Of a stretch of 64,000 bases of DNA, positions 56,901-64,000 are shown piece by piece. The stretch is from Bryobacterales bacterium (GTDB lineage Bacteria > Acidobacteriota > Terriglobia > Bryobacterales > Bryobacteraceae): contig JADKID010000038.1 in NCBI GenBank assembly GCA_016721425.1, positions 186,001 to 250,000 of the forward strand, written 5' to 3'. A model generated the notes under the pieces. It saw nothing but the letters and a program-made list of their open reading frames with translations. It did no database searches and had not been told where the DNA came from. Numbering within the stretch: position 1 is the stretch's first letter; each line of letters starts with the position of its first letter. A program made the translations under genes and the position numbers.

Positions 56901-58115
56901 TTACCGTTTCCGCAGCCAGCCGCCGGTGTTCCGAGTGAAGAGGGCCATCTCGCGGCCGTGGTCGGCCTCGAAGCCGCGGCCGGCGTCTTCATTGAGGAAC
57001 TGCTGCACCACGTCGTAGGGGCTCTTGTCCGCGCTCGCCTTGCCGGCCAGCGCGTCTGTTTCGGTGTATTCGACGATCAGGTAGCCGCCGGAACTGACCA
57101 GCGGCGCATAGGCGCGGAGCTGCTCCAACACCTTCTCGGCGTTCTGCCCGGCGTTGAGGAGCACCACGGTGTTCTTGCCCTTGGCCTGTTTCTGGATGTT
57201 GGCAACGACGGCGGGATCGGCCGGCTCGCCTTTGAGGAACTCGACATACTTCCTGCGCAGGAAGTGCTGCGCGGCCTCGCGCGCGGGCGTGCCGGGATCC
57301 ACTGCGACGATGCGCGATTGCTCCAGGCCCAGGCCGTCGAGCGTCTGCGCCAGATAGAGCGGCAGGCCGCCCTCGCCGGTGCCGGTGGCGACGATGAGGT
57401 TGGGCTGGACCTCCCAGAGGATCTGCTGGATGGCCCAGAGATCGAATGGATTCTGGCCGATGGGGATGTTCTGAAAGCGCAGCTTGTCGAAGACGGGCAA
57501 GCGGGCGAAGAGCTGTTTCAGCTCGAGAGCCTTGCCGGGCGGGAGCTGCAATTGGAGATGCTCCACTGTGGCGTTGTAGCCCTGGCGAGCGAGCAGAGTT
57601 TTGTTGACGCGATAGGTGGTGGTGTTCTCGAAGCGCTTGAATCCGGCGGCGAGCGCGTTGACTCCGATGATGCGGCCGTCGCCGGGGAGGGCGGCGGAGC
57701 GGTCCAGTTCGAAGACGACTTCTGCGGGCGATTTGGTGAGCGCGCGCACGGGGACGTAGTGGGTGAAGACGTAGTGGCCGGCACGGTAGTAGGTCTCGCG
57801 GCCGACCTCGATGCCGTTCACTGTGCCGATCAGCGTGACTCCGCCGACTTCATTGACGAGCTCCTCTGGCAGGCCGTATTCAAACTCCAGGTAGACCTCG
57901 CGCTCGAGTGGCGGGGCGTCGAGAGAGAACGCGAAGACGCGGGAGGTCCAGCGCCAGCGTACATCGGGGATGGCAGGGTAGAAGCCGCGCAGCAGGCGGG
58001 CCTGCGTGGCGGGCGCGGCGACATCGACCTCTGAGACGGTGGCGGGCTTTGCCTTGCGGCAGCCGGTGGCGGCCAGTGCCGCACAGAGGATCGACGTGAC
58101 GATGTACCTTCTCAT
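56901..58115 (-). CDS. lipoprotein domain fused to degenerate CmcI fold
   Basis: 404 residues from ATG 58115 (GAGGGAG ribosome site; lipobox LAATGC in MRRYIVTSILCAALAATGC); the frame from 58220 has no such features. The exported beta domain (about 35-175: RWRWTSRVFAFSLD, VTLIGTVNGIEVG, YVPVRALTKS) leads to a CmcI-like domain (about 200-404) ending NTGGWLRKR. Compared with the paralogue downstream, the cofactor loop is VATGTGEGG, the DSDH-type segment is LLNAGQNAEKV and the ED motif is VEYTETD, so key acidic residues are lost. Probably a non-enzymatic or altered-function paralogue. Confidence 0.85.
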   Translation of the reverse strand: MRRYIVTSILCAALAATGCRKAKPATVSEVDVAAPATQARLLRGFYPAIPDVRWRWTSRVFAFSLDAPPLEREVYLEFEYGLPEELVNEVGGVTLIGTVNGIEVGRETYYRAGHYVFTHYVPVRALTKSPAEVVFELDRSAALPGDGRIIGVNALAAGFKRFENTTTYRVNKTLLARQGYNATVEHLQLQLPPGKALELKQLFARLPVFDKLRFQNIPIGQNPFDLWAIQQILWEVQPNLIVATGTGEGGLPLYLAQTLDGLGLEQSRIVAVDPGTPAREAAQHFLRRKYVEFLKGEPADPAVVANIQKQAKGKNTVVLLNAGQNAEKVLEQLRAYAPLVSSGGYLIVEYTETDALAGKASADKSPYDVVQQFLNEDAGRGFEADHGREMALFTRNTGGWLRKR

Positions 58116-58125
58116 AACAACTCCC

Positions 58126-60321
58126 TCAGTCCAAACGATACAAGCTGACGCGGCCCTTGTGGCAGATGAGCGTGATGCCCCATTGCGCGGCGCGCTCCGA
58201 GAAATCCTGGGAACCGACATCGCGGTCGCTGACGAGCAGCCAATGGATGTTGTTCCTCTTCCATGTCTCGATGGCCGCGCGCCTCATTCGTGGCAGGCGC
58301 GGCAATTGCTGCTCACTGATTTTGGATGGGATGTCGCGCCACGCACCATCGCGGCCACGGCCGCTGATCTGGAGGACCACACCGCCGGGCGGGGGCGGGC
58401 CATCGAGCCAGACTCCATCGAGCGTGATGTCGCCTTCGAAATCCACTTCGAGAAACCGAGCGGCATCGCCAGCCTCGCCGGCCGTCCATTTTGTCACCGG
58501 GTTGTTGTCGAAGGCCGCGGGCGCCTCCCAGATGTTGGACGATGCGCGCAGGCGCCAGCGGGTCTCGCGGGGTAGCTCGCTGCCATTGTGGACGGCACGC
58601 AGCTCGGTGACATTCCACGGCTCGGCGGCGGCCGGGAGGCGTGCGCCGATGCGAATTGCGTGGATGGTGAGCGGCGCGAATGTGGCGGTGTAACGGTGCG
58701 TGGGCCGCAGTTCGGCGAGCGCGGGCGTGAGGAGCGTGTCGCGGTAGGAGTTGGCTTGCGACGATTGGCCGGAGAGAATGATCTGCGGCTGGACGTAGAG
58801 CTGCGGGAAGCCGCTGAGGCTGAAGATGTGCTGCTCCCGTGGCACGGTTTTGTTGATCTCGAGCGACATCTCGTACTCGGCAAGCGTCTGCTGGAGGTAC
58901 TGCGGCTCAGGCTTGAGGCGCAGGGCGGCGGACCACTCGGCGCCCTCGATGCGCCACGCGCCTGGATGGACGTAGCGCGAGAGCACGGGCGGGTAGCTCA
59001 ACACGGCGTGAGCCAGGACAAGGGCACAGCCCAGCCACAGCGGCTGCGCGAGCGCCATGGCCAGCGCGAGACTGAGGAACGGCAGGCACGGGAGCAGGAA
59101 CCGCGTGCCGATATTGGCGAAGTAGGGCAGGCCGAAGACGAGCGCGGCGAGCAGTACCTGGCGGCCTTCGCGGCGGCGGAGGGCCAAGAGGCCGAGCGGG
59201 GCGAGCAGGAATATCGGCCCCACTACGCCCGTGAGACGCAGACCATTGACTGTGGACTCCAGCGGAATTTCGGCCAGGCTCACCGAGCCGTAGTTGCGCA
59301 TCTGGCGCGAGATGACGTCCTCGAAGGCGGGCTGGATTACGGGATTGGGGAAGATCCGGTTGGCGAAGGGAAAGACGGGGTTGCCGAGCATCACCTGGTT
59401 TTTCACGAGGGAGGGCAGGGCGAAGGCGAGCGCCGCCGCGGCGACGAGGAGCGCGGACCGCAGCCGCCGCGCGCGCAGCAACACCAACGCAAGCACGTAG
59501 AGGAAGGCGAGGAACGCGGTGTACTTGATGGAGAACGCGTAGCCTGCCAGGATGCCGAGCGGCGCCAGCAGGCTGGGTCGTGGCTCTTCGCGCCAGATCT
59601 GCAGCGCGTAGAAGAGCGCGAACGCGACGGCGGCCAGGGCGACGTCCACGTATGCGGCCGTGCCGGCCTTTCCGGCGATGGGGCTGAGGAAGAAGAGTAG
59701 CGCCGCGCAAGCTCCGGCGATGGGGTATCCGGCGCGGCGTCCATAGGCGGCCATACCGAAGGGCAGGGTGAGCAGGAAGAGGAGATGGACCATCGCCGGC
59801 GCGCTGTAGCCGCCCAGGGCGCAGGCGAAGAGGAACAGCATGTCCGCGCCTTGCGGCATGCCGGCGAGGAGATTGGCGGTGATGGGGGCGAAGCCGTGGT
59901 GCTGTAGATAGCGGGCAGGGAAGGCGACGTGATAGGCGAGCGCGTCGGGGCTGGTTTCGGGTAGGAGAGCGTTGGCCAGGTAGAGCAGCGCGAAGATCCC
60001 GTACACCAACCACCAGCCGGCGGCGAGGCCGCGGGGCAGGCCTGGCAGCGTGGCGGATGCGGCGGCCCACTGCCGGCTCCGCGCGCCATAGACGATCACG
60101 ATCGCTCCGGCGCCCAGGAAGACGGCTGGGTAGGCGAGCGAGCAGGCAGTCAGCAGGAAGGTGACCAGGCTGAGGCACGCCGAGCCCAGTACGAAGCCAA
60201 GGAAGAGAAGCTCGCTGCGATAGAGGCGGACTCTCAGCAGCCGCAGCAGCGAGACGCCCGCGGCCAGGCTGGCCGCGTAAGTGAAGAGCGTCGCGAAGAG
60301 GATGGCGGCGAGTTGTGTCAC
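58126..60321 (-). CDS. GT-C (GT39-like) membrane glycosyltransferase with discoidin-like C-terminus
   Basis: A 731-residue protein with about 12 TM helices over the first 450 residues. The first large loop has LLPETSPDALAYHVAFPARY, the acidic motif position of polyprenyl-phosphate-sugar transferases. Residues about 560-660 resemble an F5/8 type C (discoidin) carbohydrate-binding domain: RASSNIWEAPAAFDNNPVTK, followed by FLEVDFEGDITLDGVWLDGP. The stop and start overlaps (4 nt with the lipoprotein gene upstream, 10-bp gap to the CmcI gene downstream) place it centrally in the operon. Donor and acceptor unknown. Confidence 0.82.
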   Translation of the reverse strand: MTQLAAILFATLFTYAASLAAGVSLLRLLRVRLYRSELLFLGFVLGSACLSLVTFLLTACSLAYPAVFLGAGAIVIVYGARSRQWAAASATLPGLPRGLAAGWWLVYGIFALLYLANALLPETSPDALAYHVAFPARYLQHHGFAPITANLLAGMPQGADMLFLFACALGGYSAPAMVHLLFLLTLPFGMAAYGRRAGYPIAGACAALLFFLSPIAGKAGTAAYVDVALAAVAFALFYALQIWREEPRPSLLAPLGILAGYAFSIKYTAFLAFLYVLALVLLRARRLRSALLVAAAALAFALPSLVKNQVMLGNPVFPFANRIFPNPVIQPAFEDVISRQMRNYGSVSLAEIPLESTVNGLRLTGVVGPIFLLAPLGLLALRRREGRQVLLAALVFGLPYFANIGTRFLLPCLPFLSLALAMALAQPLWLGCALVLAHAVLSYPPVLSRYVHPGAWRIEGAEWSAALRLKPEPQYLQQTLAEYEMSLEINKTVPREQHIFSLSGFPQLYVQPQIILSGQSSQANSYRDTLLTPALAELRPTHRYTATFAPLTIHAIRIGARLPAAAEPWNVTELRAVHNGSELPRETRWRLRASSNIWEAPAAFDNNPVTKWTAGEAGDAARFLEVDFEGDITLDGVWLDGPPPPGGVVLQISGRGRDGAWRDIPSKISEQQLPRLPRMRRAAIETWKRNNIHWLLVSDRDVGSQDFSERAAQWGITLICHKGRVSLYRLD

Positions 60322-60896
60322 GCGCCTTGCTTCCTGAATCCGATGGAGAAGAGCAGCACGCCCAGCTTCGTCCCATCCTGCGGTGATTGGTAGGGCGGGC
60401 GCACCTCGAATGAGAGGGCAACGGGCTCGCCCTTTCTGAGAATCCCAGCGGGCACGGCGGATCGAAACTCATGGTCGCCCTCGCTGCGGAACTCGGGCGT
60501 GGCGACGACGGCGCCGTTGATGGTGACGGCCAGCTTGACGGGGCCGGTGACGCGGAACGTGCTCTCGGGGAGAAAGAGGTGGATGTAGAAATCGAGATCC
60601 TCCACATCGGCGACAATCATGCGAAACGCGGGCCGGGCATTGGTCCAGCGGGCTGGCTCGCCCGTTTCGGCGTGCATCACGTCGGCGACGATATGGGCGT
60701 CGATATCGGCGTCCGCCATGGAAAGAATGAGCCGTGCGTCGGGGAGCGAAGCGGCTGCCGGCTCGGGGCCGGCGGGCATGGTGTACTGCGCCGGCATGGG
60801 GAGCGAATCAGGCGGTCTGGCGCATCCGGCCAGCAGGCACGCCAGCGGTAGTGCGGCCAGCAGCAGGCGGGGCGGGGTGATTCTCGGCGCGTTCAT
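60318..60896 (-). CDS. lipoprotein with the exported beta domain shared by the CmcI fusions
   Basis: 192 residues from ATG 60896 (lipobox LLAGC within MNAPRITPPRLLLAALPLAC); the longer frame from 60956 lacks a signal. The mature domain carries the same motif set as the N-terminal parts of 55684-56894 and 56901-58115: RWTNARPAFRM, VKLAVTINGAVVATPEFRSE, FRSAVPAGILRKGEPVALSF and a terminal GVLLFSIGFRK. No named family recognised. It is the first gene of the operon. Confidence 0.8.
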   Translation of the reverse strand: MNAPRITPPRLLLAALPLACLLAGCARPPDSLPMPAQYTMPAGPEPAAASLPDARLILSMADADIDAHIVADVMHAETGEPARWTNARPAFRMIVADVEDLDFYIHLFLPESTFRVTGPVKLAVTINGAVVATPEFRSEGDHEFRSAVPAGILRKGEPVALSFEVRPPYQSPQDGTKLGVLLFSIGFRKQGA

Positions 60897-61107
60897 CAGG
60901 TCGATGTGGGAGTGCGTGGGTCCGGCCCGAATCGTATCGCAATTGAAAACTGGCAATCAAGCACGCTGGGATTGCGGCCTGCGGGGGGCGATACGGCGCC
61001 GAGTGGGCCGAGGTTCCTACCGCCGCTGGCCCTGGGCTGGACCGCCGCCGCATGGTTTGTGCGGGCGTGGCGGCCGCGATCCGAGTATCCCGGAGCACAA
61101 CTCCGGA

Positions 61108-61752
61108 TCAGTGCGCCACAGTGCCGTGCTGGCCGGCCTCGAAGAGGCGCTTGTCCATCTTCGTGAGGCGCTTGATCTGGGCGGAGGTGAGCAGGTCTGT
61201 GTGCGCGATCTCGCCGAGGTATTCGGGGATGTACCAGACGTCTACTTCGCTGGCCATCCAGCCGCGCGGATCAAAGCGGCGCAACCGCACCGGCCGGGTG
61301 GAGAAGGCGCGCAGAGTCCGTTCACCCTTGAGGTTGAAGTAGTGCATGAAGTAAGACATGGCTAGCTCACGCAGGGTCCGGAAGACCGGCTCGCGGTAGC
61401 GCAGGCCGCTGTAGTTGGACTTGGCCAGGGCGCCCCAGCAGCCCTGCTCCTGGAACAGCGCCAGCACGTGATCGTCGTCGCGCACAGATTCCAGATCCAG
61501 CAACAGCGCCGGCCGTCCCTGGGCCCGCAGCGCGGCGGCGGCCAGCAGCGCGCCCTCCATGCAATGCGCGCGGCCATGGCGCAGCACCAGGCGCGGCGAG
61601 TAGCAGGTCTCGCCGCCCGTCTCGATGTTGTAGGCGATGTCGTCGTCGAGGAAGCGCTGGACCTGCTCCGGCCGGCGCAAGTGGCGCAGAGTCCGCCACT
61701 CCGCCTTGGTCATGCCATACTGTGTGATCATCTTCCGGACAGCGTACCGCAT
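61108..61752 (-). CDS. transglutaminase-like protein
   Basis: A 214-residue protein (alternative starts at 61731 and 61713, none with a good ribosome site). The core resembles the papain-like transglutaminase fold: YSPRLVLRHGRAHCMEGALL (nucleophile Cys), LLLDLESVRDDDHVLALFQE (His) and WGALAKSNYSGLRYREPVF (third residue region). No signal peptide. Bacterial members are peptidases or amidases; the target is unknown. It starts 9 bp from the divergent potassium channel gene. The 210 bp downstream contain only a small hairpin CCGGAG/CTCCGG (61090-61106) without a T run. Confidence 0.75.
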   Translation of the reverse strand: MRYAVRKMITQYGMTKAEWRTLRHLRRPEQVQRFLDDDIAYNIETGGETCYSPRLVLRHGRAHCMEGALLAAAALRAQGRPALLLDLESVRDDDHVLALFQEQGCWGALAKSNYSGLRYREPVFRTLRELAMSYFMHYFNLKGERTLRAFSTRPVRLRRFDPRGWMASEVDVWYIPEYLGEIAHTDLLTSAQIKRLTKMDKRLFEAGQHGTVAH

Positions 61753-61761
61753 CTAACATTC

Positions 61762-62697
61762 ATGCCAGAAGTGCAAAAACCGTCCTTTGATCCCGGCCTT
61801 ACTCAGACCTTCACGGGCCGCATCAGCCGCACCATCAACAGCGATGGCTCGTTCAGTGTGCGGCGCGTCGGCGGACGACTGAAAGATGCCGGCTACTTTC
61901 TGTATTTCATGAACCTGTCCTGGCCGTCGTTTCTGGTGCAGGTGCCGCTGATCTATATTGGTGTGATCACGGTTTTCGCGGGGCTGTATCTGGTCGCCGG
62001 TATTGAGCACCTGCAAGGCGCCCCCGCCGCTACACAGTTCCAGGCCTTGTCATCCGCCTTCTTCTTCAGCGTGCAGACCTTCACGACCGTGGGCTACGGA
62101 CATATCTCGCCGGCCAGCCTGCTGACCTCCAGCATTGCGGCGGCTGAGGCGATGTGCGGCATCCTCAGCCTGGCCGTGGCCACCGGATTGATCTACGGCC
62201 GTTTCTCGCGGCCCACCGCGCATTTAGTCTTCAGTCAGAACGCCATCATCGCACCGTTTCAAGCCGGCCGGGCGCTCATGTTCCGCGTGGCCAACCGGCG
62301 GCCCAACGTTCTGCGCGAGATTCAGGTCAAGCTGATCCTGATGACAGTTGATCCCATCGACGGCGTCATGAAGCGCCGCTTCCTTCAACTCCCCCTGGAG
62401 CGCGACAGTCTCGATGTTCTGCCCCTCACCTGGACCCTGGTCCACCCGATCGACGAGAAGAGCCCGCTGCACAACCGTATCCTGGAACAGCTCGACGCCG
62501 AGCAGGCGGAACTCCTCGTGCTCGTCAAGGCTTTCGACGATACGTTCTCGCAGACCGTCCATGCGCAGATCAGCTACACCACGGCCGAGCTCGTTTGGAA
62601 CGCCCGGTTTACCCCCGCGTTTTCAGTGAATCCGCTGGGGGAGTTCGTGCTCGATCTCGCGCGCCTGAACGACTACGAAGCAGCGCCGCAAAGCTAG
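61762..62697 (+). CDS. KirBac-type inward-rectifier potassium channel
   Basis: 311 residues from ATG 61762 (the frame open from 61468 has no credible upstream start). Layout: cytoplasmic N-terminus with an amphipathic slide helix (AGYFLYFMNLSWPSFLVQ), TM1 (about 60-82), pore helix and selectivity filter TVGYG (109-113), TM2 (about 124-148), then the cytoplasmic immunoglobulin-like IRK domain (about 150-300: HLVFSQNAIIAPFQAGRALMFRVANRRPN, TWTLVHPIDEKSPL). This is the KirBac family of homotetrameric channels. Its last 4 bp overlap the convergent M16 gene. Confidence 0.94.
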   Translation: MPEVQKPSFDPGLTQTFTGRISRTINSDGSFSVRRVGGRLKDAGYFLYFMNLSWPSFLVQVPLIYIGVITVFAGLYLVAGIEHLQGAPAATQFQALSSAFFFSVQTFTTVGYGHISPASLLTSSIAAAEAMCGILSLAVATGLIYGRFSRPTAHLVFSQNAIIAPFQAGRALMFRVANRRPNVLREIQVKLILMTVDPIDGVMKRRFLQLPLERDSLDVLPLTWTLVHPIDEKSPLHNRILEQLDAEQAELLVLVKAFDDTFSQTVHAQISYTTAELVWNARFTPAFSVNPLGEFVLDLARLNDYEAAPQS

Positions 62698-64000
62698 AAC
62701 GCCGGCGCGCTGAACCCCGGCGCGGTCACTGCAATCACCTTTACCTTCGGTGCGTACTTCTTCACGGAGTCCTGAATCTTCGAGGCATTGCCCACCAGTA
62801 GAAACTGCAGATTGGCGTCGGTGAAGTACTTCTTCACCACGGCGTTGGCACGTTCCACGGTGACGGCGTCGATGCTCGAAAAGAGGTCGTCGATCTCACC
62901 TTTGTTCAGCCCGAAGATCTCCAGGTCGCCGATGACGTCGGCCAGTTGATCGGCCGTCTCCAGCCGCTGTGTCGGGAAGCCGCCTTTGATGTAGGCCTTG
63001 GCGGAGGCTAGCTGCTCGGCGCTGATGCCGTTGGCGCGCAGGCCTTTCAGAACGTCCAGCGCCATGTCGATGGCCTTCTCCGTCGTCTCCGTGCGCGTAT
63101 AGGTGTCGATGAAGATCACGCCGGGGCGCGGTCCATGGTCACCTGGGAACGGGCGCCGTAGGTGAGGCCGGCGTTGACGCGCAGGGCGTCGTTCAGCATG
63201 GAGGTGAAGCGCCCGCCGAATAGCGTGTTGATGATCATCAGCGGCACGCGGTCCCGGCTGTAGCGATCCACGCCGGGCATCGCGATGCGGAAGTAGGTTT
63301 GGGTGGCGTCGGGTTTATCGATGAGCAGGAGCCGACCGCCGGCGAACTGTACGGGCGCTACCTTCGGGGCAGGGAAGGCGTCGCCAGCCGGCAGCGCCGC
63401 GGCCAACTGCGTGAGCTGAGTGCCCAGTTGGGCGGGATCGAAAATCGCCGGCGGCGATCAGGATCATGTTCTTCCCCACGTAATTCTTCTTGAAAAACGC
63501 GGAGACGTCGTCGCGCGTGATATTGGCGAGCGTGGTTTCATCGCCCATCGACGGGCGGGCGTACGGATGGCCGGCAGGGTAGACGAACGGGTTGAAGTAC
63601 TGCCCGATGGCGCGCGCGGGGTTGTCCTTGGAGGATTTCACCGCGTCGATGCGCTGCGCCAGCAGCTTCTTGAACTCGGCCTCGGAGAACGCGGGGTGCA
63701 GCAGAATGTCGGCAAAGAGATCGAGAGCCTTGGCGGAGGTGCGTGTAGTGAACTCCACGGAAACGACGGAGGACTGTGCGTCGGGCCGCCGTTCATAACG
63801 GCGCCGATGCTATCGAGCTGCTCGTTGATCTGATCGGCCGTGCGCTTCTCCGTGCCGCGGCGCAGCAGTTCGGCCGCGATGGCCGCCAGTCCGGTCTTCT
63901 CCGCTGCCACGGCCTCGCTGCCGCCGCGGAAGGCCGCGGTGACGGAGACCAGCGGCACGTCGGGCTTGCGCAACATGATCAGCGTGGCGCCGTTCGGAAG
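62694..64000 (-). pseudogene. M16-family peptidase homologue, multiple frameshifts, 5' end outside window
   Basis: Minus-strand frames join into one M16 (insulinase-like) protein. 63976 to about 63790 reads TLIMLRKPDVPLVSVTAAFRGG and TGLAAIAAELLRRG. A shift in the GGG run near 63785 is followed by SSVVSVEFTTRTSAKALDLF. A shift at the four A residues (63441-63444) is followed by DPAQLGTQLTQLAAAL and RLLLIDKPDATQTYFRIAM. A shift at the four G residues (63123-63126) is followed by VIFIDTYTRTETTEKAID to the stop at 62694. The first domain lacks HxxEH where expected, so it is the non-catalytic partner type. Start lies beyond 64000. Confidence 0.8.

Overview
The window is GC-rich, densely coding chromosomal DNA. 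It most likely comes from an Acidobacteriota bacterium of the Bryobacterales/Solibacter type. This placement is inferred from gene content: three very large Oar-like TonB-dependent receptors with N-terminal carboxypeptidase-regulatory domains, Tat-exported sugar oxidoreductase and dehydratase homologues, PQQ-type beta-propeller proteins, a GT87 membrane protein, YbjQ, and short palindromic repeats of a kind I remember from such genomes. No rRNA, tRNA, CRISPR array, phage module or transposase gene was seen.

Layout. 1-10 kb: two divergent TonB-dependent receptors, a membrane-anchored CmcI-family protein, a sugar-acid/carbohydrate group (Gfo/Idh/MocA oxidoreductase, a probable cupin protein, a rhamnonate-dehydratase-like enolase-superfamily enzyme) and Fe/Mn superoxide dismutase. 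10-14 kb: a SPOR-type protein, gatA-gatC-dciA, maf and an EVE-domain protein. 14-22 kb: an exopolysaccharide export module (Wza-like, GumC/Wzz-like, CpsD-like BY-kinase, membrane protein) running into bamA and ompH. 22-26 kb: aldose epimerase, a Cys-rich exported protein, a degenerate and frameshifted heavy-metal P-type ATPase, and a VOC protein. 26-32 kb: a compact aromatic amino-acid operon trpC-trpF-trpB-trpA-aroQ-aroF-tyrA with 4-nt overlaps, split once by a palindromic repeat pair. 32-40 kb: class I fumarase, an EF-hand-bearing PQQ propeller, a truncated Tat protein, DUF418, Aat, GT87, YbjQ and a small DMT-like protein. 40-47 kb: a third TonB-dependent receptor, an S9 peptidase (frameshifted) and an HtrA-like protease. 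47-54 kb: a second PQQ propeller, ruvX-mltG, clpC and an MFS transporter. 54-61 kb: a five-gene minus-strand operon of lipoproteins, CmcI-fold proteins and a GT-C membrane protein. 61-64 kb: a transglutaminase-like protein, a KirBac-type potassium channel and a broken M16 peptidase homologue.

The most novel-looking locus is the 54.6-60.9 kb operon. Three of its products share an exported domain of about 125 residues that I cannot name (RWT...F, VNG and a VP/L motif). One is a stand-alone lipoprotein. Two are lipoproteins that continue into a CmcI (cephalosporin hydroxylase/rhamnosyl O-methyltransferase) fold, and one of these has lost the metal-binding residues. With the adjacent GT-C enzyme, which has a discoidin-like C-terminus, this suggests an envelope glycan-modifying system.

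At least six open reading frames appear broken by single-base shifts, mostly inside short homopolymers (about 45.56, 55.39, 63.12, 63.44 and 63.79 kb, with others at about 24.30 and 56.41 kb). Many may be sequencing or assembly indels rather than true pseudogenes.
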